DNA of 64,000 bases from assembly GCA_943789445.1 (NCBI GenBank), contig CALSUC010000002.1, positions 124,001-188,000 on the forward strand, in the 5' to 3' direction. Made by a program: the position numbers and the translations under genes. Origin of the DNA: UBA4575 sp002386945. GTDB lineage: Bacteria > Pseudomonadota > Gammaproteobacteria > UBA4575. The notes below the pieces were generated by a model. That model had not been told where the DNA came from. It searched no databases and was given only the letters and a program-made list of their open reading frames with translations. Shown piece by piece: positions 33,324-42,423 of the stretch. Within the stretch, counting starts at the first letter, position 1; the number at the start of each line of letters is the position of its first letter.

Positions 33324-33955
33324 TGAACGATAAAATCACGATTGCCATTTCTAAGGGGCGCATCTTGGCAGATACCCTGCCAGTACTAGAAAAGATGGGG
33401 ATGGCACCGCTGGAAGATCTTGATACCACACGTAAATTATTGATCGATACCGAACATCCACAGGTACGCGTTGTTGTTATACGTGCGACCGATGTGCCGA
33501 CGTATGTGCAATATGGCGCTGCTGATTTGGGCATTGCCGGTAAAGATGTCTTGATGGAATCAGGTAGCGAAAGCCTCTATGAGTTAATGGATCTGGATAT
33601 CTGCAAATGTAAATTGATGGTTGCTGGTTATAAGGAACCTAAACATGGCGCACGACGCATGCGAGTTGCAACAAAATATGTACACGTAGCGCAGGAGTAC
33701 TTTGCACAGCAGGGTAAACAGGTTGAAATCATTAAGCTGTATGGCTCGATGGAATTGGCACCTATGACCGATCTTGCTGACATCATCGTGGACTTGGTCG
33801 ATACTGGGAATACATTACGTGCAAATGGTTTAGAGCCTTTGGAACACATCGCCGATATCAGCTCACGGCTGGTCGCGAACAAGGCCTCAATGAAGGTGAA
33901 ATTTGATACAATGCAAACTGTTGTTGAACAGTTTCGCCAACACTTAACCGCTTAA
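33323..33955 (+). CDS. hisG: ATP phosphoribosyltransferase, short form HisG
   Basis: This enzyme catalyses the first step of histidine synthesis. It is the short form (about 210 residues), lacking the C-terminal regulatory domain. Short HisG needs the HisRS-like partner HisZ for activity, and hisZ is not in this window. Conserved stretches are IAISKGRILADTLP, LGIAGKDVLME and the PRPP-binding IIVDLVDTGNTLRANGL. The ATG at 33323 overlaps the murA stop (TGATG); an in-frame ATG at 33317 is the alternative. Confidence 0.95.
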   Translation: MNDKITIAISKGRILADTLPVLEKMGMAPLEDLDTTRKLLIDTEHPQVRVVVIRATDVPTYVQYGAADLGIAGKDVLMESGSESLYELMDLDICKCKLMVAGYKEPKHGARRMRVATKYVHVAQEYFAQQGKQVEIIKLYGSMELAPMTDLADIIVDLVDTGNTLRANGLEPLEHIADISSRLVANKASMKVKFDTMQTVVEQFRQHLTA

Positions 33956-33974
33956 GACTTAGGATTAGAAAGAG

Positions 33975-35048
33975 ATGAATTACCAAACTGATGACCTCCG
34001 CATCATTGAGATGAAAGAAGTAAGCGCACCATCACAGGTGCATGCTGAATTTCCTATCTCAGAGGATGCCGCTCGTTGTGTGACACAGGCACGTGATGAT
34101 ATTCAGAAGATCTTAAATGCTGATGATGATCGCTTAGTGGTTATTGTTGGACCTTGCTCTATCCATGACCCAGCCGCGGCACGTGAATATGCTGAGCGCT
34201 TGATGAAGCAGCGTGAGCTGTGGGCGGACGACTTGCACATTGTGATGCGTGTCTACTTTGAGAAGCCACGGACGACTGTTGGTTGGAAGGGACTGATCAA
34301 TGATCCTAAGTTGGATAACAGTTTTGAAATAAACACCGGTTTGCGTCTTGCACGTGAGTTATTGCTAGACCTAAATAGTATGGGTATGCCAGCGGGCACC
34401 GAATACTTAGACCTAATTAGCCCGCAATATGTGGCTGACCTGGTGAGTTGGGGTGCGATTGGTGCTAGAACTACCGAAAGTCAGGTGCATCGTGAACTCG
34501 CCTCTGGCCTATCCTGCCCAGTCGGTTTCAAGAACGCGACTGATGGCGGTCTGCAGGTAGCAGTTGATGCGATCGGTTCAGCCACTCGCCCACATCACTT
34601 CTTGTCGGTCACCAAAGAAGGTAAATCAGCGATCTTTTCTACCGCTGGTAACCCTGACTGCCATGTCATCTTACGTGGTGGCAAGCAGACTAATTATGAT
34701 GCGGCCAGTATTGAAGCCTCTTGTGCTGACCTAGAAAAAGCTAAACTACCAGCAGTGGTTATGGTCGACTGTAGTCATGCCAATAGTTCGAAACAACATG
34801 ATAAGCAGATGGAAGTAGGGGCCGATATCTGTGCCCAAATGAGTAAAGGTGAAAAACGTATTTTTGGCGTGATGATCGAGAGTCACTTGGTCGCCGGACG
34901 TCAGAATGTAGTCGATGGTAAGGCCGAGACCTACGGTCAAAGTGTGACTGATGCTTGTATTGATTGGGATCAGACTACTATTCTGCTAGAACAGTTTGCG
35001 AAAGCTGTGCAGGCACGTCGCGCTACGAACAAAAACGCAGCCGCGTAA
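33975..35048 (+). CDS. aroG: 3-deoxy-7-phosphoheptulonate synthase (AroG-type)
   Basis: A class I-alpha DAHP synthase of 357 residues that condenses PEP and erythrose 4-phosphate, opening the shikimate pathway. Landmarks are VGPCSIHDPAAAREYAERL near 58-76, MRVYFEKPRTTVGWKG near 95 and the metal-binding C-terminal half with MVDCSHANSSKQ near 262. Which aromatic amino acid inhibits it cannot be read with confidence. It is inserted between hisG and hisD, 19 bases after the former and 5 before the latter, in the same direction, unlike the standard his operon. Confidence 0.95.
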   Translation: MNYQTDDLRIIEMKEVSAPSQVHAEFPISEDAARCVTQARDDIQKILNADDDRLVVIVGPCSIHDPAAAREYAERLMKQRELWADDLHIVMRVYFEKPRTTVGWKGLINDPKLDNSFEINTGLRLARELLLDLNSMGMPAGTEYLDLISPQYVADLVSWGAIGARTTESQVHRELASGLSCPVGFKNATDGGLQVAVDAIGSATRPHHFLSVTKEGKSAIFSTAGNPDCHVILRGGKQTNYDAASIEASCADLEKAKLPAVVMVDCSHANSSKQHDKQMEVGADICAQMSKGEKRIFGVMIESHLVAGRQNVVDGKAETYGQSVTDACIDWDQTTILLEQFAKAVQARRATNKNAAA

Positions 35049-35053
35049 TTGTT

Positions 35054-36361
35054 GTGTTAACGATTCGCAGATTGAACAGTCAGGCCGATGGATTTTGGCA
35101 AGACTTTGAGCATATGTTGGATGCCAATTTAGAAGGTGCCGGTGATGTGAATGCAACGGTGCAAAGCATCATCGATCGCGTCCGTTCAGAAGGTGATACA
35201 GCACTATTAGATTACACCCGACAGTTTGACCGCTTGGATCTAAACCAGGCCTCAGAACTAGAAATTCCAAAGGCTGAGCTATTCAAGGCCTTGGAACAGA
35301 TAGATCCAGCCCAACGCAATGCCTTAGAGCAGGCGCAAAAACGCATCTATGACTATGCCGAGAAGCAGTCAATGCAGTCTTGGCAGTACACTGATGAGAT
35401 GGGCAATGTCCTAGGACAGAAAATTACAGCAGTGGATCGTGCCGGTATCTATGTACCAGGTGGTACGGCTGCATATCCTTCTTCGGTGTTGATGAACGCC
35501 GTGCCGGCCAAGGTCGCAGGGGTTGAAGAAATCATCATGGTTGCCCCAACACCTGGCGGTAAGGTTAATCAAACCGTGTTAGCTGCAGCTGCAGTTGCCG
35601 GGGTTGATCGTGTCTTTCGTATCGGTGGTGCACAAGCAATTGCGGCTTTAGCCTATGGTACTGAGCAGGTGCCGGCGGTCGATAAGATTGTTGGCCCAGG
35701 TAATATCTATGTTGCAACAGCTAAGCGCATGGTATTCGGCAAGGTCGGTATCGATATGGTGGCTGGTCCTTCTGAAGTACTTATTATTTGTGATGAGTCG
35801 GCCAATCCAGAATGGGTTGCGATGGACTTATTTTCACAAGCTGAGCACGATGTGCTCGCGCGTTCGACACTACTCTGTACCTCTGAGCAGATGATCGAGC
35901 AGGTGGCTGTCGAGATGGATCGATTAATCGATGGATTAGAGCGTGCAGACATTGCACGACAATCGATTGAATCCTATGGCTGCTTGGTCAAAGTAAATGA
36001 CTTGGCCGAAGCGGCAGAAATATCCAACCGTGCGGCGCCAGAACATCTAGAGCTTTCAGTGGAAGATCCACAGGCTTTATTGCCTTTGATTCGCCATGCC
36101 GGTGCTATCTTTATGGGGCATCACACACCAGAGGTGTTTGGTGACTACTGTGCAGGGCCGAATCACGTGTTACCGACCAGTAGCACTGCACGATTTTCAT
36201 CGCCTTTAGGGGTTTACGATTTTCAAAAACGTAGCACAGTACTACAGTGCTCTGCCGAGGGTGGCCGCCAACTCAGTGGCGTCGCTAGTATCTTGGCGCG
36301 CAGTGAAGGGCTGACTGCACATGCACGTTCAGCAGAATATCGGGCTGAGTTAAAAGACTAA
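35054..36361 (+). CDS. hisD: Histidinol dehydrogenase
   Basis: A zinc-dependent enzyme that oxidises histidinol to histidine. The open frame extends back into aroG (TTG at 34964), but the GTG at 35054, five bases after the aroG stop, gives a 435-residue protein beginning at the conserved LTIRRLNSQ and fitting family length. GGTAAYPSSVLMNAVPAKVAGV and VDMVAGPSEVLI are conserved; LFSQAEHD and APEHLELS supply active-site residues and the zinc site. No good Shine-Dalgarno is visible, so coupling to aroG translation is likely. Confidence 0.96.
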   Translation: MLTIRRLNSQADGFWQDFEHMLDANLEGAGDVNATVQSIIDRVRSEGDTALLDYTRQFDRLDLNQASELEIPKAELFKALEQIDPAQRNALEQAQKRIYDYAEKQSMQSWQYTDEMGNVLGQKITAVDRAGIYVPGGTAAYPSSVLMNAVPAKVAGVEEIIMVAPTPGGKVNQTVLAAAAVAGVDRVFRIGGAQAIAALAYGTEQVPAVDKIVGPGNIYVATAKRMVFGKVGIDMVAGPSEVLIICDESANPEWVAMDLFSQAEHDVLARSTLLCTSEQMIEQVAVEMDRLIDGLERADIARQSIESYGCLVKVNDLAEAAEISNRAAPEHLELSVEDPQALLPLIRHAGAIFMGHHTPEVFGDYCAGPNHVLPTSSTARFSSPLGVYDFQKRSTVLQCSAEGGRQLSGVASILARSEGLTAHARSAEYRAELKD

Positions 36362-36385
36362 TGTTGTCCTACTTGGAGCATAGTA

Positions 36386-37468
36386 ATGGCCTCTAGTCTC
36401 GACCGTTTACGTCCAGAGCTACTTAAGCTCAGCGCTTATCAGGTGGCCGATGCCAGTGGTTTGATTAAGCTGGATGCGATGGAAAATCCCTATGATTGGC
36501 CGCCAGAGTTGCGCCAGGCATGGCAACAGCATTTGGCGCAAGCAAAGCTTAATCGCTATCCACAGCCAGACCCTATCGCGTTGAAAGAGAAGTTACGCTC
36601 ACGCTTTGGCCCACACAGTGACGCCGCTATTATTTTAGGTAATGGCTCCGATGAGTTGATTCAACTGCTTGCGCTAGCAGTGGCAAAGCCGGGTGCCTGT
36701 GCGCTGAATGTTAGCCCGAGCTTCTCGATGTACAGCATTATTGCGGAATTGGTCGGTTTGAAGAGCGTGGTTGTCGATTTAGATCAACAGTTCGAACTCA
36801 ATATGGACGCCATATTAGCGGCCATAGCCGAGCATGATCCGGCGCTAATTTTTCTGGCCTACCCTAACAACCCAACGGGTAATCTCTGGCCGCGTGAAGA
36901 TATCTATCGCATCCTCGAGGCCAGCTCTGGTCTGGTCGTGATCGATGAGGCCTATGGCCCGTTTGCCGCCGATAGCTTTACCGACGATCTGGTACGTTAT
37001 GAAAATGCCCTGTTATTACGGACGGCCTCCAAACTAGGTTTGGCCGGTATTCGTTTTGGTTGGCTGGCGGCTGCGCCGGCACTGATGGCAGAGCTGAATA
37101 AGATTCGTTTACCCTATAATATCAATGAGTTAACGCAGCTGACGATGGATTTTGCCTTAGACCATTACGAGGTTTTTGCGCAGCAGGCAGAACAAATATG
37201 TGCCTCTCGTAGTCACATGCTAGAGACCTTACGGGTCTTAGAGGGTATCGAGGTCTATCCAAGTGAAGCCAATTTTGTGCTTATTCGCCTGCTGCAAAAA
37301 GACGCTACTGAGCTCTTCCAGCAGCTGCGTGATGAAGATGCTATTTTGATTAAAAACCTGTCACAGCAAGCGGGGCTAGCACAATGTATGCGTTTAACTG
37401 TTGGTACAGAGCCTGAAAATCAGGCGCTATGTGAGGCGATTACGCGCAGACTTGCTGCCAAGGCCTAA
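36386..37468 (+). CDS. hisC: Histidinol-phosphate aminotransferase
   Basis: A 360-residue PLP-dependent aminotransferase acting at the seventh step of histidine synthesis. The N-terminal KLDAMENPYDWP motif, LAYPNNPTGNLW near 153 and VIDEAYGPF near 185 are typical; the PLP lysine is in LLRTASKLGLAGIRFGW near 215. It is 24 bases after hisD and convergent with the DegS-like gene. Other his genes are not in this window. Confidence 0.95.
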   Translation: MASSLDRLRPELLKLSAYQVADASGLIKLDAMENPYDWPPELRQAWQQHLAQAKLNRYPQPDPIALKEKLRSRFGPHSDAAIILGNGSDELIQLLALAVAKPGACALNVSPSFSMYSIIAELVGLKSVVVDLDQQFELNMDAILAAIAEHDPALIFLAYPNNPTGNLWPREDIYRILEASSGLVVIDEAYGPFAADSFTDDLVRYENALLLRTASKLGLAGIRFGWLAAAPALMAELNKIRLPYNINELTQLTMDFALDHYEVFAQQAEQICASRSHMLETLRVLEGIEVYPSEANFVLIRLLQKDATELFQQLRDEDAILIKNLSQQAGLAQCMRLTVGTEPENQALCEAITRRLAAKA

Positions 37469-37493
37469 GTATTAAGTTGCTGAAATAAGCTGA

Positions 37494-38663
37494 TTAATAG
37501 GTTTTAGAGCCATAAACGGGGCGTTCGCCTACACGAATAATGAGCTCAAAGTGGCGGCCGTCGCGAAGGCCCGCAACATTTAAATCTTGTCCAGGCCTAT
37601 AGGTGATCACCTTATCCAATACCTGCCGCTGATATTCGATTGGTTCGTTATTAATAGTCGTGATGATGTCGCCGGGATAGAGATGGGCGAGATGGGCCGG
37701 GCCATCGCGAACAATGCCGGAGACGAGTACGCCACGGATGTCATCCAAGGCAAAAGACTCTGACAGTTGAGCGGATATATCTTGCACGCGCACACCAATC
37801 CAACCGCGAATAACACGTCCATTTTCAATGATTTGCGTCATTACGTCCTTGGCTAAGAACACCGGCACCGCAAAACCGATACCGACTGAGCCGCCATTAC
37901 TGGATGAGATCAGTGTATTAATGCCAATTAAATCACCATGCGCATTAATCAAGGCGCCGCCTGAATTTCCTGGGTTAATTGCAGCATCTGTCTGAATATA
38001 GTTTTCGAACACATTAACGCCGACTTGATTACGTCCGGTTGCGCTAATAATCCCTTGAGTGACGGTCTGGCCAACGCCAAAGGGATTACCGATGGCAAGC
38101 ACGACATCACCAACGGCAAGATTTTGTGTCTGTGCTAAGTGGATGCTGGGTAACTGCTTGGCTTCAATCTTGAGTACCGCTAAATCGGTCTCAGGGTCGA
38201 CACCGACGGCTAGTGCGCGAAAACGCCGACCATCTTGCAAGGCGACCTCGATCTCAACGGCATTTTCGATGACATGGTTACTGGTCAAGATATGACCCTG
38301 TGGGCTTACGATCACACCTGAACCTAGTTTAGTCGCTTGTTGATCCCTCTGATTATAGGGATCACGCAAAAAGCGCTGCATTTCCGTAGGGCCGGATGGC
38401 AGGGTGCGTTTACCAGGTAGTAACTTTTTGGTGTAGATGTTGACCACAGCAGGTGCTGCACGAGAAACCGCAGCAGCATAGGAATAGGGGCCAGCTGAAC
38501 TTTGTACGCTAGGGCTTACTTCGTGAAAAACAGGGCCGGAGTTGAATCTGAGACCTTGCCAGGTATTAGGTAACATCACGATAACAATAATAGCCGCGAG
38601 TATGCCAACTGCAGCTGATTTAAGGGTGAAAGATAGGACTTTTCGCAATGCCATTTGTTGCAC
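37494..38663 (-). CDS. degS: Membrane-anchored serine endoprotease, DegS/AlgW-like
   Basis: A 389-residue HtrA-family protease. A membrane helix at about 12-31 anchors it in the inner membrane; the protease domain has the triad H130 (TSNHVIENA), D160 (ETDLAVLKI) and S234 (NPGNSGGAL); one PDZ domain follows at about 280-380. One PDZ plus an anchor distinguishes DegS/AlgW from DegP. Family members cleave the anti-sigma factor RseA/MucA in the envelope-stress response, but no rseA or rpoE is here. Divergent from the Nif3-like gene. Confidence 0.92.
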   Translation of the reverse strand: MQQMALRKVLSFTLKSAAVGILAAIIVIVMLPNTWQGLRFNSGPVFHEVSPSVQSSAGPYSYAAAVSRAAPAVVNIYTKKLLPGKRTLPSGPTEMQRFLRDPYNQRDQQATKLGSGVIVSPQGHILTSNHVIENAVEIEVALQDGRRFRALAVGVDPETDLAVLKIEAKQLPSIHLAQTQNLAVGDVVLAIGNPFGVGQTVTQGIISATGRNQVGVNVFENYIQTDAAINPGNSGGALINAHGDLIGINTLISSSNGGSVGIGFAVPVFLAKDVMTQIIENGRVIRGWIGVRVQDISAQLSESFALDDIRGVLVSGIVRDGPAHLAHLYPGDIITTINNEPIEYQRQVLDKVITYRPGQDLNVAGLRDGRHFELIIRVGERPVYGSKTY

Positions 38664-38735
38664 CCTATCACGTCATCTGGCTGACGTCAGCCGGCAGTCT
38701 TGGTACTATAGTGAACCCTCATAGCGGGCCATTAG

Positions 38736-39494
38736 ATGCCGACCATTCAACAACTTAGCAATTACTGTGCGCAATATCTGAAGATTCAGGATTTTCGGGA
38801 TTACTGCCCCAATGGTCTGCAGGTGGAAGGGCGTACTGAGGTAAAAAAACTGGCTACTGGCGTGACCGCTAGCCTGTCATTTATTGAGCAGGCCTTAGAA
38901 TGGGGTGCCGATGCGCTATTGGTGCATCATGGTTATTTTTGGAAAAATGAAGATGTCACGATTACAGGGATTAAAAAGCGCCGTCTTCAGCGTCTCTTAA
39001 CGCAGGATGTCAGTCTATTGGCCTATCACTTACCCCTAGATGCACATGCAGAAGTCGGTAATAACGCCTGTTTGGCTGCAATGCTGGGTATTGATGATTT
39101 AGAGCCACTGCAGGCAGGCGTCAGACGCAGTGTAGGCAATGTAGGCACCTTGGCTGAAGACATAGATGTGAATACTTTTGTAACACGCTGTCAGCAGGCC
39201 TTGGGTCGTGATGTGCTGCACATCAACAGTGGTGCTGCGACTATTCGCCGTATTGCCTTATGCACAGGGGGTGCGCAGGCGATGATTGATGACGCTATAC
39301 GGGTGCAGGCCGACCTGTATTTGACCGGCGAAATCTCAGAACAGACTGTACATATAGCAAGAGAGGCCGGTATACATTTTATTGCGGCGGGGCATCATGC
39401 GACCGAACGCTACGGTGCACAGGCATTAGGCAGGCATTTGGAACAAGAATTTAATCTCATACACCGCTTTTTTGATATTGATAATCCCGCCTGA
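38736..39494 (+). CDS. Nif3-like dinuclear metal centre hexameric protein
   Basis: A 252-residue member of the YbgI/NIF3 family. Metal-binding residues are suggested by DALLVHHGYFWKNE near 60-72, YHLPLDAHAEVGNN near 98-111 and the C-terminal AGHHATERYGAQAL. The family was once called GTP cyclohydrolase I type 2, but its function remains uncertain. It is 72 bases from the divergent degS-like gene, a pairing I recall from several gammaproteobacteria, and precedes the bc1 operon. Confidence 0.92.
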   Translation: MPTIQQLSNYCAQYLKIQDFRDYCPNGLQVEGRTEVKKLATGVTASLSFIEQALEWGADALLVHHGYFWKNEDVTITGIKKRRLQRLLTQDVSLLAYHLPLDAHAEVGNNACLAAMLGIDDLEPLQAGVRRSVGNVGTLAEDIDVNTFVTRCQQALGRDVLHINSGAATIRRIALCTGGAQAMIDDAIRVQADLYLTGEISEQTVHIAREAGIHFIAAGHHATERYGAQALGRHLEQEFNLIHRFFDIDNPA

Positions 39495-39640
39495 AAATGG
39501 GATAAACCTTAACGTTTTTTAGACACTGGGCCATCCTAGCTCGTATTTTGGTAGGTTCAGTATTTAGGTCGCCGCTTAACTGCCTAATTTAAGAGTAGGG
39601 CGGGGCCGGAATTTGATTTGGTAATCTTAAGGAGACATGC

Positions 39641-40243
39641 ATGACTAAACACGTTGTTGATACTAGTCGTCGAAAAATGCTGACGACCAGTGCAAGCGTT
39701 GTTGGAGCGGTTGGAGCAGCGGTAACGCTATGGCCTTTCGTTTCTACTATGGGCCCAAGTGCACGCGCCCTCGCTGCCGGCGCCCCCGTTGAAATCGATG
39801 TGAGCAAACTCGAGCCAGGACAAAAGATCCAAGTTGAATGGCGCCGTAAGCCCGTTTGGATTATCCGTCGTTCAGATGACATGATCGCCTCTCTAGATGC
39901 GACAGAAGATCGCTTACGTGATCCAGATTCTACTGCGCCTGAGATGCAGCCTGCATTTGCACAGAATAAGACACGGTCACTTAAGCCTGAATTTCTTGTT
40001 TTAGTCGGCATCTGTACTCACCTGGGTTGTTCTCCAACGTTCCGTCCAGAGATTGCACCAGAAGATATGGGGCCTGATTGGGTCGGTGGTTTCTACTGCC
40101 CATGCCATGGTTCACGTTTTGATTTGTCTGGCCGGGTCTATAAGAACGTTCCAGCAAATAACAATCTAGAGGTTCCACCTCATCAATACCTTAGCGATAA
40201 GGTTCTATTGATTGGTGTGAACGCCGAAGAAGGGGCTGCGTAA
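39641..40243 (+). CDS. petA: Ubiquinol-cytochrome c reductase Rieske iron-sulfur subunit
   Basis: A 200-residue Rieske protein of the bc1 complex. The 2Fe-2S cluster is bound by C125 and H127 (CTHLGC) and C153 and H156 (CPCHGS). The N-terminus has a Tat-type SRRKML followed by a hydrophobic anchor at about 17-37, kept as membrane anchor. AAGGAGA eight bases upstream is a strong ribosome-binding site. It begins the petABC operon; the last base of its stop is the first base of the petB ATG (TAATG). The 146 bases before it have no gene. Confidence 0.97.
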   Translation: MTKHVVDTSRRKMLTTSASVVGAVGAAVTLWPFVSTMGPSARALAAGAPVEIDVSKLEPGQKIQVEWRRKPVWIIRRSDDMIASLDATEDRLRDPDSTAPEMQPAFAQNKTRSLKPEFLVLVGICTHLGCSPTFRPEIAPEDMGPDWVGGFYCPCHGSRFDLSGRVYKNVPANNNLEVPPHQYLSDKVLLIGVNAEEGAA

Positions 40244-41634
40244 TGAGTAAGGAAAAACAAGGAATTCTCGGTTGGGTAGACGAGCGTCTACCTGTTGTCG
40301 AATTTTGGGAGGCTCATCTCTCTAAATATTACGCCCCTAGAAACTTTAACTTTTGGTATTTCTTTGGTTCGTTAGCTTTATTAATACTGGTCATGCAGAT
40401 TCTGACCGGTATTTTCTTGACCATGCACTACAAGCCAGACGCTGAATTAGCCTTTGCCTCCGTCGAGTACATCATGCGTGATGTCAATTGGGGTTGGTTG
40501 ATACGTTATATGCATTCAACTGGTGCATCCGCGTTCTTCGTCGTGGTCTATATGCATATGTTGCGTGGCTTAATGTATGGCTCGTTCAAGCAACCACGTG
40601 AATTGATCTGGTTATTCGGTGTCTTGATCTACGTCTGCCTAATGGCAGAAGCATTCATGGGTTACTTACTACCATGGGGTCAGATGTCATACTGGGGTGC
40701 GCAGGTTATCGTGAACCTATTCGGTACGATTCCAGTTATCGGTGATCAGCTAGCGCTATTCATTCGTGGTGACTATGTTGTTTCAGATGCCACTCTAAAC
40801 CGCTTCTTTGCATTGCACGTCATTGCTGTGCCTATCGTCCTTCTAGGTTTGGTCGTTGCGCATATCGCTGCATTGCATACCGTTGGTTCTAATAACCCAG
40901 ACGGTGTTGAAATTAAGAAGAACAAGGGCGCTGATGGCATCCCTCTAGATGGTATTCCATTCCATCCTTACTACACCGTGAAAGATATCGTCGGTGTGGT
41001 GGTGTTCTTATTCTTGTTCTCGATCGTGGTCTTCTATTTCCCTGAAATGAATGGTTACTTCTTAGAGCATGCGAACTTTGAGCCAGCAAATCCATTAGCG
41101 ACACCGGAGCATATTGCCCCAGTCTGGTACTTCACACCGTTCTACACAGTATTGCGCGCCATACCGAATCCGTTCGGTGGTGTTGTTGCGATGGGTGCGG
41201 CGGTAATGATCTTGTTCTTCCTTCCTTGGATTGATAAGAATAAAGTGAAATCAATTCGCTACCGTTCTGTTCTATATAAGGTCAACCTAGCGGTATTCTT
41301 AGTCGCATTTGTTTGGTTGGGTTACCTCGGTATGCAAGGTGTTACCCCAATGCGTTCGGAAATGGCATTACGTATGTCTGAGCTGTACTTCCTATTCTTT
41401 GTTGTTTTAGGTGTCTATAGCACTAACCGTTCAGCGTTCTACTACATCAAGTGGTTCGTCATTATTATCGGCATTATTAGTGCCTATGATGTCTACCGCA
41501 GCAATGCTGAGATTGCCGCTTTGGTATGGCAAACCTGGCTGGTCCCAGTGGCCTTCCTCGTTGTCGCTTTACTAGGTGCAGCATTTACAAACTTAGATCA
41601 GGATAAAACAGTTCCAGAGAGGGTCACCGAATGA
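40243..41634 (+). CDS. petB: Cytochrome b of the bc1 complex, with C-terminal extension
   Basis: The membrane cytochrome b that forms Qo and Qi sites. Histidine ligands lie in RYMHSTGASAFFVVVYMHMLRG near 87-108 and in ALHVIAVPIVLLGLVVAHIAALH near 185-207; PEHIAPVWYFTPFYTVLRAIP is the Qo-region motif containing PEW-like residues. At 463 residues it is about 50-60 longer than many gammaproteobacterial cytochromes b; the extra part carries two further hydrophobic helices (about 403-450). It overlaps petC by 4 bases. Confidence 0.96.
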   Translation: MSKEKQGILGWVDERLPVVEFWEAHLSKYYAPRNFNFWYFFGSLALLILVMQILTGIFLTMHYKPDAELAFASVEYIMRDVNWGWLIRYMHSTGASAFFVVVYMHMLRGLMYGSFKQPRELIWLFGVLIYVCLMAEAFMGYLLPWGQMSYWGAQVIVNLFGTIPVIGDQLALFIRGDYVVSDATLNRFFALHVIAVPIVLLGLVVAHIAALHTVGSNNPDGVEIKKNKGADGIPLDGIPFHPYYTVKDIVGVVVFLFLFSIVVFYFPEMNGYFLEHANFEPANPLATPEHIAPVWYFTPFYTVLRAIPNPFGGVVAMGAAVMILFFLPWIDKNKVKSIRYRSVLYKVNLAVFLVAFVWLGYLGMQGVTPMRSEMALRMSELYFLFFVVLGVYSTNRSAFYYIKWFVIIIGIISAYDVYRSNAEIAALVWQTWLVPVAFLVVALLGAAFTNLDQDKTVPERVTE

Positions 41635-42386
41635 AGTTATTATCTCGTTTAATCGTTTCGGCGATCGTACTTAGTGCTTCCACCAGCTTCGCAGCTGGTG
41701 GCAACGGCCCAGCATTCCACGTCAATATAGACATGGATAACCGTGCGTCTTTGCAGCGTGGTGCAACGTTATTTGTGAACCGTTGTTTGTCTTGTCACTC
41801 AGCAGAGTTCAGTCGTTACAACCGTGTAGCGGACGATCTAGGTATTCCGCAGGCTGTGATGGAAGAAAATATGATCTTTACAGGTCGTAAGTTCGGTCAA
41901 ACCATGACGGTTGCGATGACTACAGAGAACGCAACAGAATGGTTTGGTGCACCGCCACCTGACTTGAGCGTTAAGGCGCGTGCCCGTGGTGCCGATTGGA
42001 TCTACAGTTTCCTTAAGGGTTACTACGTCAGTGAAGACTCACCTCGCGGTGTTGATAACCTGATGTTGCCAGGTACTGCTATGCCGCATGTGTTGTGGGA
42101 TTTGCAAGGCTATCAGGCACTGAAGGCTATTGATCACCAAGATGAGCATGCAGATAGTGGCCATTTTGCTACACCTGCATCACCGTTTGAATTGGTGCAA
42201 GAAGGCAAGATGACGGCTGTTGAGTATGACCGTGCAATGACTGATTTGGTGAACTACTTGGTTTACATGGCTGAGCCTGCTCAGTTGAAACGTAAATCAG
42301 TTGGCGTAGGTGTGTTATTCTTCCTCGCCGCATTTGGTGTTATTGCGTACTTCCTGAAGAAAGAATACTGGAAAGATATACATTAA
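41631..42386 (+). CDS. petC: Cytochrome c1
   Basis: A 251-residue cytochrome c1 passing electrons from the Rieske protein to cytochrome c. A signal peptide ends near residue 22 (TSFAAG), heme is attached at C52 and C55 with H56 (CLSCH), the Met ligand is probably in LPGTAMPHVLWD near 145, and a C-terminal membrane helix (about 225-245) anchors it. It completes the petABC operon and is followed at 38 bases by sspA. Confidence 0.96.
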   Translation: MKLLSRLIVSAIVLSASTSFAAGGNGPAFHVNIDMDNRASLQRGATLFVNRCLSCHSAEFSRYNRVADDLGIPQAVMEENMIFTGRKFGQTMTVAMTTENATEWFGAPPPDLSVKARARGADWIYSFLKGYYVSEDSPRGVDNLMLPGTAMPHVLWDLQGYQALKAIDHQDEHADSGHFATPASPFELVQEGKMTAVEYDRAMTDLVNYLVYMAEPAQLKRKSVGVGVLFFLAAFGVIAYFLKKEYWKDIH

Positions 42387-42423
42387 TACTGACCACAACA
42401 AAGCAATTTAACCGAGGTTCTTT

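Noticed and set aside
34964..35053. N-terminal extension of hisD by 30 codons from a TTG
   Set aside because: The extension lies inside aroG, is not conserved in HisD as I know it, and the GTG at 35054 gives the right length.
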